DNA of 64,000 bases from an uncultured Clostridia bacterium. GTDB lineage: Bacteria; Bacillota; Clostridia; Christensenellales; Borkfalkiaceae. The stretch covers positions 35,562 to 99,561 of the forward strand of contig CANQWN010000008.1 of assembly GCA_947627575.1 (NCBI GenBank), given 5' to 3'. Positions 7,968-16,877 of the stretch are shown here, piece after piece (within the stretch, counting starts at the first letter, position 1; every line of letters starts with the position of its first letter). The notes below the pieces were generated by a model, which was given only the letters and a program-made list of their open reading frames with translations, did not search any database and had not been told where the DNA came from. Both the position numbers and the translations under genes were made by a program.

Positions 7968-9365
7968 TCAAAACTTTTTAAGGTTATAATAATCTTTCAG
8001 ATAATTTTGCGTGGCGTCAGCCATTTCGCGGAACAAACTGCGCGCGCTGTCCGCCGAAAGGCGGCAAAGCAAAGGCTGGTTTAAAAACGAAGAAAAAATT
8101 TCCTCCGCGTCCCGCGTTTTTATGCCGTGATACAGCGCCTCGGTATTGGCGGAATTGTACTGCACCAACGCCGCCGCGGCGGGCGGCAGGGGCGAGGACA
8201 GGACGGGCTTTACCGAATTGCGGTAAAACACGCAGTTCGTTTCGGTTATCACGCCCGAAGGAAGGTATGGGGTCTGCCCCGCGTTGGGTACGTTTGCGTT
8301 GGAAATTATCTTTGTTTCGCCCAAAAGCGCCCTTATAAGGTCCACACATTCCTCGTCGGAACGGACGAGGTCTATCTCCTTTTCCCCCGAAGCAAGCTGT
8401 TCCGATTCGGCAACCCTTTCCGCCTGTTGTTTCTTCCTGAAATCCACGCCGGTCAGGTGATATCCCCACTTTTCCGCGGCGGCGGGGTCGCTTAAAAACC
8501 ATTCGGGCGGCATAAATTCCACGAGGTGCCTGTCTCCCGCCGCGGCAAGCGCGCCGTATCTGAAATACAGTTCCATCTTCACCTTGTTGCCGTACAGGAA
8601 GGGGTCCGCGCCGAGATGGTCCAGCCTGCCCCTGCCCTTCTGCTCGCAATAGCCCTCGCGGAAAAACTTTTCCGCAAACGACGGCAGAAGTTTAAGCAAA
8701 TCCACGTCCTTGTAATACGCTTCGGTTATCCACGTGAAATGATTTATTCCGCTTGCGTCTATATTTATCTCGCGCCTGTCCGGCAGAGGAACGCCCAACT
8801 GTTCGTGCGCGACGCAGGCGAGAAATTCCTGCGCGTGAAAAACTTCGTGACAGCATCCGAACGCCTTTATTTGCGGGAAAACGTCGTACAAGGCGCGCGT
8901 GCAGACAGTCATCGGGTTGGTGAGGTTTATCACCCACGCTTGGGGGCAGCATTGTTTTATGCTGTGCGCAAAATATTCGTAGATGGGCACGGTGCGCATA
9001 GCGCGCATAACGCCGCCCGGACCCACCGTGTCGCCCACGGATTGGTATACGCCGTATTTTTCGGGCAGGTGTACGTCCGCCGCCATTTCGTCCAAAGTTC
9101 CCGGCAAAATGGACAAAGCCACGAAATCCGCGCCGTCAAGCGCCTGCTCTATCCTTTCGCAAACGGTATATTTCCAGCGCGAGACAGCCGCGGGATGGGC
9201 GTTAAGCCTTTCGCCTATCTTCGCGTTGCGCCGCGCGGCGGGGATATCTATGTCGTACAGCGCAATCTCGCCGCACAGCCCTTCGGTAAGCGCAAGGTCG
9301 TACATAAATACCCGCGCCCACATTTTGGAACCGCCGCCTATGTAGGCGATTTTGATATTTTTCAT
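7968..9365 (-). CDS. Glycoside hydrolase family 4, probably alpha-galacturonidase-like
   Basis: 465 residues. The N-terminal Rossmann motif IGGGSKMW (residues 9-16) binds the NAD cofactor used by GH4 enzymes. NLTNPM and GCCHEVFHAQEF hold the conserved metal/substrate residues; the CHEV version of this motif is the one I associate with LplD-type alpha-galacturonidases rather than CHSV alpha-glucosidases. The mechanism oxidises C3 of the sugar and needs Mn2+. Its start overlaps the MATE gene stop by four bases, so they are coupled. A role in using pectin-derived oligosaccharides is inference. Confidence 0.85.
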   Translation of the reverse strand: MKNIKIAYIGGGSKMWARVFMYDLALTEGLCGEIALYDIDIPAARRNAKIGERLNAHPAAVSRWKYTVCERIEQALDGADFVALSILPGTLDEMAADVHLPEKYGVYQSVGDTVGPGGVMRAMRTVPIYEYFAHSIKQCCPQAWVINLTNPMTVCTRALYDVFPQIKAFGCCHEVFHAQEFLACVAHEQLGVPLPDRREINIDASGINHFTWITEAYYKDVDLLKLLPSFAEKFFREGYCEQKGRGRLDHLGADPFLYGNKVKMELYFRYGALAAAGDRHLVEFMPPEWFLSDPAAAEKWGYHLTGVDFRKKQQAERVAESEQLASGEKEIDLVRSDEECVDLIRALLGETKIISNANVPNAGQTPYLPSGVITETNCVFYRNSVKPVLSSPLPPAAAALVQYNSANTEALYHGIKTRDAEEIFSSFLNQPLLCRLSADSARSLFREMADATQNYLKDYYNLKKF

Positions 9366-10861
9366 CGTTCTTCCTCCCCGGCGGGTTTGCCGCCGCCCTC
9401 CGGCTTGTATTTTTTAAGTATAACGTATTTTACGAACGGATAAGTAAGCGCCAGAACCGAACCTACCCACGCAAGCGGGTCCGCAAAGCACAGCATAACG
9501 TACGCCGAAAGCGGCGCGGACGACGTTATGGGCATACCGCCGTTGAAAAGCGGCGGGAAAAATATGCATACTATAAGCCGCGCGGCAAGTTCCGCCGTGC
9601 CCGCAAGCAACGTAAAGCCGGATTGCCCTATGCCCTGCGCCGAACACCTGAAAACAAACAGATAGCCTAACATAAAATAGCAGGTAAGCGCGACGTACAG
9701 ATATGTGTTGCCGTATTTTAAACTTTCCGCGGAAATTTTATCCGCGCTTAAAAACAGCCGCTGATATGCGCCGTTTATCGTAAGCAAAAGCCCCAACCCC
9801 GCGAGGACGACGTACATTACGAACATTATAAGCAGGCTTTGAAGCATACCGCGCTTTATCCTGTCGTACAGCTTCGCGCCGGCGTTCTGCGCGTTGAAAC
9901 TTACTATCGCCGAACCGTAAGCGTTCATCGGCGACATAAGAAGATTGCCCAACTTGCAAGCCGCGCCGTAGCCGTTTTGCGCGGGGTTGCCGGCAACCAT
10001 TAAGCCCTGCCCGTCGAGGTCGAAACGCACCACGCAGCTTTGCATAACTATTATGCCTATGGCAAGCACGGAAAACTGCAAGCCCAGCGGCACGCCCTGC
10101 TTGAGGTGCGGGGCAAATTGCTTTAAACAGCCCTTGAAGTCCGCGCGGGTGAGGCGGAGGTTTTTATATCTTGCAAAGGTATAGATAAAGCACGCCGCCG
10201 TGCTTATGCCCTGCGCCGCAACCGTTGCCGCCGCCGCGCCCTCTACGCCCATATCGAAGGTGATTATAAACAGCAAATCCAGCCCCACGTTGAGGGCGGT
10301 GGAAAGTATAAGAAAAACGAGAGGCGTAACCGAATCGCCCAAACTGCGCAGGAGGGAACAGATGAAGTTGTAGAACATCTGCGCGAATATGCCGAGAAAA
10401 ATTATAAACAGATACCTGTAAGCCGCGTCGTATACGCCCGTGTTTTCGGGGCGCACGTTTATCCACAGCAACATAGGTTTAAGCAACGATACCGAAATAA
10501 CGGTAAGGACGACGGTAACGATTGCCGAAAGCGCTATCTGCGCCGCGAACGAACGCCGCACGCCCGCCATGTCGCCGTCGCCCACGCGGTTGGAAGTTAT
10601 AACCGAAAACCCCGCCGTACAACCGAAAGCGAATTGCAAAAAGATGAAGATAAGCGGGGATACGTCGTTTACGCCCGCAACCTCGTCCGAGGAAAGGGTC
10701 TGCCCGCATATGGCGGCGTCGCTTACGGTGTAAATCTGCTGTAAAAGATACGAAAAAATTATTGGCAGGGAAAACAGAATAAGTTTTTTCCATTCCTTGC
10801 CCTGCCTCAAATCAATCGGGCCGAAAAATTTTTTGGGTCTTTGTTCACTTTCCGCCGTCAC
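9362..10861 (-). CDS. MATE-family multidrug/toxin exporter
   Basis: 499 residues with about twelve hydrophobic helices in two similar halves, as in MATE (NorM/DinF) proteins: FSLPIIFSYLLQQIYTVSDAAICG opens the first half and GVPLGLQFSVLAIGIIVMQS the second. These use a sodium or proton gradient to export cationic compounds. It starts with GTG inside the stop of the small acidic protein (GTGA overlap), with AGGCGG nine bases upstream. It is followed by the GH4 gene with a four-base overlap. Substrate unknown. Confidence 0.9.
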   Translation of the reverse strand: MTAESEQRPKKFFGPIDLRQGKEWKKLILFSLPIIFSYLLQQIYTVSDAAICGQTLSSDEVAGVNDVSPLIFIFLQFAFGCTAGFSVITSNRVGDGDMAGVRRSFAAQIALSAIVTVVLTVISVSLLKPMLLWINVRPENTGVYDAAYRYLFIIFLGIFAQMFYNFICSLLRSLGDSVTPLVFLILSTALNVGLDLLFIITFDMGVEGAAAATVAAQGISTAACFIYTFARYKNLRLTRADFKGCLKQFAPHLKQGVPLGLQFSVLAIGIIVMQSCVVRFDLDGQGLMVAGNPAQNGYGAACKLGNLLMSPMNAYGSAIVSFNAQNAGAKLYDRIKRGMLQSLLIMFVMYVVLAGLGLLLTINGAYQRLFLSADKISAESLKYGNTYLYVALTCYFMLGYLFVFRCSAQGIGQSGFTLLAGTAELAARLIVCIFFPPLFNGGMPITSSAPLSAYVMLCFADPLAWVGSVLALTYPFVKYVILKKYKPEGGGKPAGEEER

Positions 10862-11022
10862 TTTTCGTCACCGCCTTTAAGGGGGTCTTTCTCTTCCCCG
10901 CCGTCGTCGCCGTTATCTTCGGCGTTCAGCAAAGCCAACATATCGGCGATCTTTTCCTCCGAAAGCTCCTCTGCGGAGGGGGATAGTTTACCGTACGCCT
11001 TTTTATCGTGATGAATAGCCAT
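10858..11022 (-). CDS. Small acidic protein, unknown function (54 aa)
   Basis: 54 codons, MAIHHDKKAYGKLSPSAEEL at the start, then a short helix (EEKIADMLALLNAE) and an acidic, glycine-rich tail (DNGDDGGEEKDPLKGGDEK). AAAGG lies six bases before the ATG and the stop overlaps the MATE GTG start, which strongly supports translation. Soluble and probably partly disordered. Function unknown. Confidence 0.65.
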   Translation of the reverse strand: MAIHHDKKAYGKLSPSAEELSEEKIADMLALLNAEDNGDDGGEEKDPLKGGDEK

Positions 11023-11065
11023 AAGATACCTTTATGCCGCCCGCCGCGGGCGGCTTTTGCACAGA

Positions 11066-12421
11066 TTATTTTTTTACAAGCGCCGCCAGCGTTTCGACGT
11101 GGCGGGTCTGCGGGAACATATCGAAGGGCGTAACCGATTTGACGGTATACGGGGAATTGCCCGCCCCCGATTTTTTCAAAACCCCGTCCTCCTCTTTAAG
11201 CGAGCCGGTAATCAGCCCGAGGTCGCGCGCCAGCGTGGCGGGGTTGCAGGATATAAGCAAAATTTTATCCGCGCCGCTTTCCGCTATGGCGCGAACAACC
11301 TGCCTCTGCATCCCCTTGCGGGGCGGGTCGCACACGATAACCCTGCCGTAAGACGACGTTTCTTGCAATATATCTTTCAATTTTTCTTCCACGGCGCCGC
11401 AGACGTTGCGCATATTAGTCAACCCGTTGTCCTCTTTCAACCGTTGGGCGCAAGCGGAGGCTTCGGGCACTATTTCCACGCCGTAAGCCGCGCGGCATTT
11501 TTTTGCGAGGATGGCGGTAAGCAGTCCGCCGCCGCTGTACAGGTCTATTGCGACGTCGCCGCCGCCCGCTTCCTCCGCCACGCGGGAATACAGCTTACTG
11601 CGCACGCCGTCGTTCACCTGCACGAACGTATTTGCGCCCGCGCGGAATTTTATCCCGTCCGAAACCGCGTCGTAAAAGCCTTCGCCGCGGCATATATGCC
11701 ATTCTTTGCCGAAAATGACGTTTGTATCTTCGGGATTTACGTTGAGGGAAAGGGTGAAATTTTGAAAACTTTTTTCGAGATTGCTTATAAGCGGCGAAAG
11801 GTTTACGGCGCGCCTTGCCACAAGCGCCATAATAAACTTCCCGTCCAGCTCGCGCACGGTGATATGACGGAGAAATTCCGCCTCGCGCGGAGAAAAAGAG
11901 GCTTTTACCGCCGCTATGACGGCGGAACACCATTCCCGCTGGATAAGGCAATCGGTTATGGGCACTATCCTGTGGCTGTGGGGGGCGTAAAAGCCGACCT
12001 CTATCCCGCCCGCGCCGTCCGCGACTATCGGCAGTACAAGTTTGTTCCTGTAACGGTACTGCGCGCCGCACGCAACCGTTTCTTCCACGGGGACGGATAT
12101 GCCGCCGAGTTTTTCAAGCGAGTTTTTTACGAGATTGCGCTTGAATTCAAGCTGTGCGGCGTAATCGGCGTGCTGTAAATCGCACCCGCCGCACTTGCCG
12201 AACACGGGACAGGGGGCGTTTACCCTATGCGCGGAGGGGCAAAGTATTTGCTCTGCCTTTCCGTATGCGACGTTGCCCTTTACTTTAAGGGCTTTGAAGC
12301 GCACCTCTTCCCCTTCAAGACAAAAAGGCACAAACGCCGTTGTGCCCTCCGAATATATTATTCCTTCCCCGCCCGTGCCCAAGGCGGTTACTTTGCCGCG
12401 GTAAATGCCGTTCTTCTGCAT
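11066..12421 (-). CDS. rlmD: 23S rRNA (uracil-5-)-methyltransferase, RlmD/RumA type
   Basis: 451 residues. An N-terminal TRAM RNA-binding domain (about 1-60), an iron-sulfur motif CPVFGKCGGCDLQH near 66-79 and a C-terminal SAM-dependent methyltransferase (IDLYSGGGLLTAILAKK) are visible. The catalytic CDPPRKGM and SCNPATLARDL motifs are present. It methylates C5 of a uridine in 23S rRNA (or tRNA in some Firmicute relatives such as RlmCD/TrmA-like members). It overlaps nothing but follows the upstream membrane protein gene by one base, inside the trpS operon. Confidence 0.9.
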   Translation of the reverse strand: MQKNGIYRGKVTALGTGGEGIIYSEGTTAFVPFCLEGEEVRFKALKVKGNVAYGKAEQILCPSAHRVNAPCPVFGKCGGCDLQHADYAAQLEFKRNLVKNSLEKLGGISVPVEETVACGAQYRYRNKLVLPIVADGAGGIEVGFYAPHSHRIVPITDCLIQREWCSAVIAAVKASFSPREAEFLRHITVRELDGKFIMALVARRAVNLSPLISNLEKSFQNFTLSLNVNPEDTNVIFGKEWHICRGEGFYDAVSDGIKFRAGANTFVQVNDGVRSKLYSRVAEEAGGGDVAIDLYSGGGLLTAILAKKCRAAYGVEIVPEASACAQRLKEDNGLTNMRNVCGAVEEKLKDILQETSSYGRVIVCDPPRKGMQRQVVRAIAESGADKILLISCNPATLARDLGLITGSLKEEDGVLKKSGAGNSPYTVKSVTPFDMFPQTRHVETLAALVKK

Positions 12422-12422
12422 A

Positions 12423-12977
12423 CTACTTCCTTATCCTGAAAACCAATCCGTTTATGAATATCTGGCATTTGAACGCGAGAAAATCGTATAGCCAGAAAAC
12501 AAGCGTGCCGCCCACGCAAATAATAAGCGGCAGAAATTTATCTATGAACGCGAGAATGTTTTCGTTCCAGGAAGATCCGCCCGAAAGGTTGAAAATCACT
12601 ATATATCCCACCCAAAGCGTGAGGTCGAACCATACGGCTTTTACAACCAAGGCTATCCACCTGTTTATTTTAAAGCGGATTTGAAGCGCGTTTACGAGGG
12701 GATGGAGCCCGAAAAACATAGCAAAGGGCACCAGATTCCAGATTTTTATCGTCGCGCCCAATACCACCGCAAGTATAAGCGTGGCGAGATATGCAAGCGC
12801 GTCGTATAAAAAATACTGCTTTGAGAGGGGCACCATAAGGGCGACGACGGCGATAAGATAGCCCGTGGCAAGCATATACGGCACGAAAAAGCCGAAAAGC
12901 AACCCGGCAACGGCAACCGCCGCCGATATTGACGAAAGCGCAAGCCCGAAAGCCCCGCCCTTTTTATTGCCGCCCAT
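12423..12977 (-). CDS. Multi-pass membrane protein, unknown function
   Basis: 184 residues with about five hydrophobic helices (roughly 12-33, 38-52, 56-76, 83-97, 112-130, 148-170), a basic N-terminus (MGGNKKGG) and C-terminus. There is no recognisable catalytic motif. It sits between the J-domain-like gene and rlmD with 11-bp and 1-bp gaps, and next to DUF5685 two genes up; the three probably act together on a membrane-associated process. Function unknown. Confidence 0.75.
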   Translation of the reverse strand: MGGNKKGGAFGLALSSISAAVAVAGLLFGFFVPYMLATGYLIAVVALMVPLSKQYFLYDALAYLATLILAVVLGATIKIWNLVPFAMFFGLHPLVNALQIRFKINRWIALVVKAVWFDLTLWVGYIVIFNLSGGSSWNENILAFIDKFLPLIICVGGTLVFWLYDFLAFKCQIFINGLVFRIRK

Positions 12978-12988
12978 ATATCAGCGCC

Positions 12989-13603
12989 TCAATAACAACG
13001 GCAACACGTGTCGCAAAGGCAGTTTATACACAGATTTATATAACAGCACTGTATACAGTTGGCGCAAAAATTGCCGCCCATCTGCTCGTCCGGCTCTACC
13101 GAGTTCACCGTCTGCCCCTGATAGGTGGAATTTTTCGACTGCGCATCGTAATTCAGCTTGTCGTTCAGCTTTTTGTAGGCGTCCTTGTACTTTTCGTTTT
13201 CCGGCTCCAACTGGATGGCTATTTCAAGCTGTTTCTTGCTTTCGTTCATCCAATTTTTGCGGTAGAACACCACGCTTTGCATATAGTGCCATTTGCCGTT
13301 TCTTTCGTTGAAGCAATCCAGAAGCCTCTGCGCTTCCTGCAAGTTGCCCGCCTGCAACGCTTCCTCTACTTTTACGAAGGCGTCGCCCGTCTGCGTTGCG
13401 GTGGACGCCTCGTCGAACTCGTTCATAAGCTCGTTATAAGCTACGTCCAGCTTTGTAAGCATTTTGGCGGCGTTGTTGCCCGCTTCGCCGTCCAAAAACC
13501 TCTCCTCGAGATATTTGGCGCGCAAATTATCGTACGCCGCGCGCACCTCTTCCTTTGTGGCTCCCTCTTGAAGCCCAAACAATTGCAAATCGGATTTGTT
13601 CAT
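12989..13603 (-). CDS. J-domain-like protein with TPR-like middle and Cys-rich tail
   Basis: 204 residues. Residues 1-65 resemble a J domain (LQLFGLQEGATKEEVRAAYD ... LDVAYNELMNE), but the HPD tripeptide needed to stimulate DnaK is absent. Residues ~75-145 form helical repeats (EEALQAGNLQEAQRLLDCF, SKKQLEIAIQLEPENEKYKD), TPR-like. The last 30 residues hold eight cysteines (FCANCIQCCYINLCINCLCD then TCCRCY), a likely metal-binding tail. Its ATG overlaps the DUF5685 stop (ATGA), so the two are coupled. Confidence 0.75.
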   Translation of the reverse strand: MNKSDLQLFGLQEGATKEEVRAAYDNLRAKYLEERFLDGEAGNNAAKMLTKLDVAYNELMNEFDEASTATQTGDAFVKVEEALQAGNLQEAQRLLDCFNERNGKWHYMQSVVFYRKNWMNESKKQLEIAIQLEPENEKYKDAYKKLNDKLNYDAQSKNSTYQGQTVNSVEPDEQMGGNFCANCIQCCYINLCINCLCDTCCRCY

Positions 13604-14472
13604 TTTTTACTTTCCTTTTTTTTACGTTTGCCGCACCCGCACGAAAGCAAGCTCCGCGTCTTTAAAGGTATGCCGCGCAAAATTATGTTGTCCGTCAAAT
13701 CGTGATTGAAATAGAAATGTATATTATCCAAAGCCCTGCGCATATCCGCAAACAGGCTGTCGAAAACAAAGGTAAGTTCTTCCCTGCCCTTTGCAAGCAT
13801 TTCCGCCTTACAATCGCCGCCTATGGCGTTGTAAAGCACGTTATATCTGCCCTTTTTAACGTCCTTATCGTAATCGTCGAGGGCGTCGGCAAGATATACC
13901 CACTTGCCTATCGCATAAAACAGTATGCGCGTAAATTGAGTTGAAAACCCGCCCAAAGCGTAATCTGATACGTCGCGCATCATAAGCGCGGTAGGTTCGC
14001 TTGCGGCGTCTATTATCGCGCAACCCGCCCTTTCGGTTTCCGCCTGCATATCGGTGTACTTTTTTATTATTTCCACAACCTGCGGGTGTAGTTTGCGCGC
14101 CCGCTTGTATCCGCCGTAAAAGAAGGGCGTAAGCAGATACCGCTTGTCGCCGTCCGCTTTGTCGTCGCGCAGTTTGAAGTACGCCAAAGCGACGTTTACG
14201 CAACCGAGGGTGACGGTGAGATTATCCGCTACGGCAATAGGTCTGCGGCGGAACCAATGCAGCATACACCGCCGTTTTTTTATATCTACGTCGAAGTTGC
14301 ATATATTATGTGCAAAAGCGGAAACAAACGCCATATCGTAGGAAAGCGACGCCCTTGCGCACTGTCCGCAACCCTTGCCCACGCCCTTGCACAGCCCGCA
14401 ATAAAGGGCTTTGTAAAGCGTTTCGTCCTTTTTGAAAAGGTAGGGTGCGTCCGGACTGATATAACCGAACAT
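13600..14472 (-). CDS. DUF5685 family protein
   Basis: 290 residues starting MFGYISPDAPYLFKKDETLY and continuing YKALYCGLCKGVGKGCGQCA, a cysteine-rich N-terminus characteristic of DUF5685. The mid region is helical with SDYALGGFSTQFTRILFYAIGKWVYLADALDDYDKD, reminiscent of prenyl-synthase-like or phytoene-synthase-like helical folds with an acidic DALDDYDKD patch, but no enzyme is established. The C-terminus has a GCGKRKKKE tail. It follows trpS by eight bases and overlaps the J-domain-like gene. Function unknown. Confidence 0.75.
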   Translation of the reverse strand: MFGYISPDAPYLFKKDETLYKALYCGLCKGVGKGCGQCARASLSYDMAFVSAFAHNICNFDVDIKKRRCMLHWFRRRPIAVADNLTVTLGCVNVALAYFKLRDDKADGDKRYLLTPFFYGGYKRARKLHPQVVEIIKKYTDMQAETERAGCAIIDAASEPTALMMRDVSDYALGGFSTQFTRILFYAIGKWVYLADALDDYDKDVKKGRYNVLYNAIGGDCKAEMLAKGREELTFVFDSLFADMRRALDNIHFYFNHDLTDNIILRGIPLKTRSLLSCGCGKRKKKESKK

Positions 14473-14480
14473 ATATTACC

Positions 14481-15482
14481 TTACAGCTGATAAAAGCCTA
14501 TTTTTTTATATACTTTAGCCAACGTTCTGCCCGCCGTGCGGGAGGCGTATTCGGAATTCTTTTTAAGTATTTCGTTGAGATATTGCTTATCTTCCAGAAG
14601 CCGCGCCTGCTCCCTTTGGATGGGGGCGAGCTTTTCCGCCACAGCCTCGCCTACGGCAAGTTTGAATTCGCCGTAGCCCACGCCGCAAAAATCGCGTTCC
14701 GCTTCCTGCACGGTTTTATCGGAAAATACCGAATATATGCCCAACAGGTTGCTTATGCCCGCCTTGTTTACGGGGTCGTAATAAATTTCCGAACCGCTGT
14801 CCGTTACGGCGCGCTTGAATTTGCGTATTATCGTATCCTTGTCGTCCGACAGAAAAACCGAACCGTTGGGGTTTTCCGCGGATTTGGACATCTTTTTATC
14901 GGGCGACTGCAAATCGCCTATCTTTGCGCCCACTTTCATAAATATGCCTTCGGGCACGGTAAACGTGGGCGAATATGCGTTGTTGAAACGTTGGGCTATA
15001 TCGCGGGTTATTTCAAGATGCTGGCGCTGGTCCTCGCCTACGGGCACGTAATCGGCGCCGTACAGCAGTATATCCGCCGCCATAAGCACGGGATAATCCA
15101 TAAGCCCCATATTTATATTATCGGCGTGGCGCGCGCTCTTATCCTTGAACTGCGTCATACGCTCCATTTCGCCGACGTAAGTGAAAGTGTTAAGCACCCA
15201 CGCAAGTTGAGCGTGCGCGGGCACGTGCGATTGTACGTACAGCGTACATTTTTCGGGGTCTATCCCGCAGGCAATGTACAGGGCTATAAGCGACAGGGTT
15301 TTTGCGCGCAATTCCGCGGGCTGCTGCCTTACGGTTATGGCGTGCATATCCGCCACGGCGTAAAAACAATTGTAATCGTTTTGCAACGCCGTCATATTTT
15401 TTATCGCGCCGAGATAATTGCCTATCGTAAGATTGTTTGTCGGCTGAATTGCCGAATACAGCGTCTTTTTGCCGTCCTGCAT
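14481..15482 (-). CDS. trpS: Tryptophanyl-tRNA synthetase
   Basis: 333 residues, the normal length for bacterial TrpRS. The HIGH-like motif is TIGNY (residues 19-23) and the KMSKS loop is intact near residue 200; ADILLYGADYVPVGEDQRQHLE is the conserved tryptophan-binding region. It charges tRNA-Trp in the cytoplasm. GGAG lies six bases before the ATG. It leads a long operon. The leader from the promoter is only about 30 bases, so there is no T-box. Confidence 0.96.
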   Translation of the reverse strand: MQDGKKTLYSAIQPTNNLTIGNYLGAIKNMTALQNDYNCFYAVADMHAITVRQQPAELRAKTLSLIALYIACGIDPEKCTLYVQSHVPAHAQLAWVLNTFTYVGEMERMTQFKDKSARHADNINMGLMDYPVLMAADILLYGADYVPVGEDQRQHLEITRDIAQRFNNAYSPTFTVPEGIFMKVGAKIGDLQSPDKKMSKSAENPNGSVFLSDDKDTIIRKFKRAVTDSGSEIYYDPVNKAGISNLLGIYSVFSDKTVQEAERDFCGVGYGEFKLAVGEAVAEKLAPIQREQARLLEDKQYLNEILKKNSEYASRTAGRTLAKVYKKIGFYQL

Positions 15483-15516
15483 AATTTTCTCCGTTTGCGG
15501 ATATTTTTACGCACTT

Positions 15517-15545
15517 ATCATACCATATAATTTTTTAAAATGCAA
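15517..15545 (-). promoter_or_regulatory. trpS operon promoter
   Basis: TTGCAT (15540-15545), 17 bases, TATGAT (15517-15522), about 35 bases before the trpS ATG. Directly upstream, 15547-15573 holds a 9-bp inverted repeat (GATTTACGG / CCGTAAATC) that could be an operator or a second terminator. Confidence 0.7.
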
Positions 15546-15615
15546 AGATTTACGGGCTTCCGCGCCGTAAATCATAAAACTTGACGTTTTTGTACACCGT
15601 TTACTCACAAAAGGC

Positions 15616-15640
15616 AAAAAAAGCGGCGCTTGCGCGCCGC
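15616..15640 (-). terminator. Terminator of the YitT-like gene
   Basis: GCGGCGC TTGC GCGCCGC hairpin (15623-15640) followed on the minus strand by a run of seven T. It lies immediately after the YitT-like stop. Confidence 0.85.
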
Positions 15641-15647
15641 GGAAAAT

Positions 15648-16784
15648 TTATATGGAACTGAACCCTCTGCCCAAAATTTCTTTGGTGTCGGTAATTATTA
15701 CAAACGCTTCGGGGTCGGCTTCCTTAACTTTGCTTTTCAGCCTCAACGCCTCGCCCTTGCGGCAGACGGTGATAAGCACTTTGCGGGGCGCGCCCGTATA
15801 GCCGCCCTGCGCGTCGTACATAGTATAGCCGTGGCGTATAACCTGAAGGATATACTGCGAAATTTTATCGGGGTGTTCGGTTATTATCGTTACGTATCTG
15901 TTTTTGCCTATATTTTCTATAATGCCGTCAAGCAGGAAGGATTTTACAAAAAGCCCCAGCGACGAATACAGCACCAGCGTCCAATCCTTGAACACGAAAT
16001 AGGAAATGCCTATAATCACGTAGTCCACTATCATAAGCGCGACGCCTATGTTTATTTTGGTGTACTTTTTGATTATCAAAGCTATTATATCCGTGCCGCC
16101 GGACGACGCGCCCATATTGAAGATTATCGCGCTGCCTATGCCTAAAAGCAATACGGCGTAACACAGTTCGAGGAAGGGGTCGTTGGTTATGGGAGGGCGG
16201 TCCTTCGGATAAAAAATTTCAAATACAGCCTGCCCGCCGGAATATACCAAAGTGCAGACGATGGTAAGCACCGTGCAACGTTTGCCGAGGAATATAAGCC
16301 CTATAACAAGCAGGAAAACGTTGATTATAATGGAATATTGCCCCTGCGTTAAAGGCAGAACGTTATCCAAACACCTTTCCAGAAGTATAGAAACGCTGGC
16401 TATGCCGCCCATAGTAAAACGGTTGGGGCGTTGGAAGAAACTTACGCTGCACGCCATCATTAAGGAGCCGATAAGCATAAGCGCCCATTTTTTTACTATG
16501 TCAATGGTGTTTTCCTTGCGGGAGATGGGTCGCCCGTTTACCATCACCATCTGCTCCTTTTTGCCTTCCGCGTTTTCGGTCGCGTGGTGTTCGGTTTTTT
16601 TCCTCCCGAACAATCTCTTCTTTTCGCCCATTTCGGTTGCGGGAGCCACGTTTACCCCGTCGTGCACGGGCGCGGCGGAAGATTTTTTAAAGAATCCCTT
16701 CTTCTTGTGCGCGCCGTTTTCCGCGCCGTTTTCCGCGCTGCTTTGTTGGGTTTCCGCGGGCTTTTCGTCGGTTTGTCTGTCCAT
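15648..16784 (-). CDS. YitT-family membrane protein with long charged N-terminus
   Basis: 378 residues. Residues 1-95 are polar and low-complexity (QQSSAENGAENGAHKKKGFF), not usual for the family. Then five or six membrane helices with the YitT hallmarks (NRFTMGGIASVSILLE, GASSGGTDIIALIIKKYTKI) and a C-terminal cytoplasmic DUF2179 domain (~290-375: VTIITEHPDKISQYILQVI ... VFIITDTKEILGRGF). The family's function is not settled. A consensus promoter lies upstream, but the best ribosome site (AGAGGGG) is unusually far from the ATG. Confidence 0.85.
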   Translation of the reverse strand: MDRQTDEKPAETQQSSAENGAENGAHKKKGFFKKSSAAPVHDGVNVAPATEMGEKKRLFGRKKTEHHATENAEGKKEQMVMVNGRPISRKENTIDIVKKWALMLIGSLMMACSVSFFQRPNRFTMGGIASVSILLERCLDNVLPLTQGQYSIIINVFLLVIGLIFLGKRCTVLTIVCTLVYSGGQAVFEIFYPKDRPPITNDPFLELCYAVLLLGIGSAIIFNMGASSGGTDIIALIIKKYTKINIGVALMIVDYVIIGISYFVFKDWTLVLYSSLGLFVKSFLLDGIIENIGKNRYVTIITEHPDKISQYILQVIRHGYTMYDAQGGYTGAPRKVLITVCRKGEALRLKSKVKEADPEAFVIITDTKEILGRGFSSI

Positions 16785-16823
16785 ATAATTTTCGGTTATA
16801 CCCCTCTGTTTTTAAGCTAAATC

Positions 16824-16852
16824 ATTATATAACACCCCCGCGAAGTTGTCAA
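16824..16852 (-). promoter_or_regulatory. YitT-like gene promoter
   Basis: Perfect consensus: TTGACA (16847-16852), 17 bases, TATAAT (16824-16829) on the minus strand. Confidence 0.85.
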
Positions 16853-16877
16853 CCTTGCAAGGGGTGCCGTACAGCCG

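Noticed and set aside
15483..15545. T-box riboswitch before trpS
   Set aside because: The leader from the promoter is about 30 bases, too short for a T-box.
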